DNA from: a virus
Reading direction: 5' to 3' (one strand)
Length of the DNA stretch: 21,419 nucleotides
IMG/VR virus record: IMGVR_UViG_3300032331_003181
Span: 1-21,419 of that record
Every line of letters starts with the position of its first letter. The first letter of the stretch is position 1. Positions 21,331 through 21,419 of the stretch are shown here, one piece after another. Made by a program: the position numbers and the translations under genes. The notes under the pieces are model-generated. The model saw only the letters and a program-made list of their open reading frames with translations, ran no database searches and was not told where the DNA came from.

Positions 21331-21381
21331 GGCGACAAATCCTCTCTATAGATGCTAGTGTGTGTGAAAAGGTTTTGCATC

Positions 21382-21419
21382 ATGGAAGAACAAATTCCCC
21401 CTAGTCAGTTTCCGGGTCA
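21382..21419 (+). CDS. Possible start of a plus-strand gene cut by the window edge
   Basis: ATG 21382 opens a frame MEEQIPPSQFPG that runs off the end. AAAGG lies about 10 nt upstream. It would diverge from the minus-strand operon. Only 12 codons are visible, so this is tentative. Confidence 0.3.
   Translation, partial: MEEQIPPSQFPG

Noticed and set aside
1-21419. CRISPR array, insertion sequence or integrase/attachment site
   Set aside because: No regularly spaced repeats, transposase motifs or integrase gene were found. The excisionase-like HTH proteins alone do not show lysogeny.

Overview
The window looks like part of a lytic tailed-phage genome (Caudoviricetes type) infecting a phycobilisome-bearing cyanobacterium, most likely a Synechococcus/Cyanobium-type picocyanobacterium. 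The phage call rests on the portal, scaffold and major-capsid gene order, three different cell-wall hydrolases, a dCTP deaminase and a DUF3310 protein, with almost no space between genes. The cyanobacterial call rests mainly on an NblA-like (phycobilisome degradation) gene at 17518-17823, plus S-layer-like 'FDPxYY...NPDV' residues in a large virion protein. No host genes, integrase, tRNA or CRISPR array were seen.

Layout. 23-5710 (+) is the head module: a portal whose reading frame overlaps the scaffold-like gene by 623 nt, the scaffold-like protein, the major capsid protein and an abundant-looking virion protein. The capsid gene is split by a group I intron (2895-3720) that carries an HNH endonuclease gene on the opposite strand. 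5749-12883 (+) holds a helix-hairpin-helix protein, an M23 peptidase with rearranged motif order, a small virion-type protein followed by an inserted HNH/AP2 endonuclease, a lytic transglycosylase and several unrecognised virion-type proteins; a bidirectional terminator follows. 12935-13660 is a small island with a minus-strand HTH protein and a third HNH endonuclease. 13660-17823 (+) has a 906-residue putative internal or ejected virion protein, two small basic proteins, a T4-type lysozyme and the NblA-like gene. 17811-21330 is mainly a minus-strand early-type operon (HTH regulator, two unknown genes, a Dam-like methyltransferase relative, dCTP deaminase, an unknown gene and DUF3310), with one plus-strand gene at 18490-18861.

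How it works together. The plus-strand genes build the head and carry enzymes for entry and lysis. The minus-strand genes look like nucleotide-metabolism and regulatory functions. Three unrelated HNH endonucleases sit at capsid or virion loci. Two of them show signs of how they coexist with their target: a self-splicing intron in one case, and a divergent second copy of the target gene's 3' end in the other. No tail sheath, tube or tape-measure protein could be recognised, so the virion type is open.
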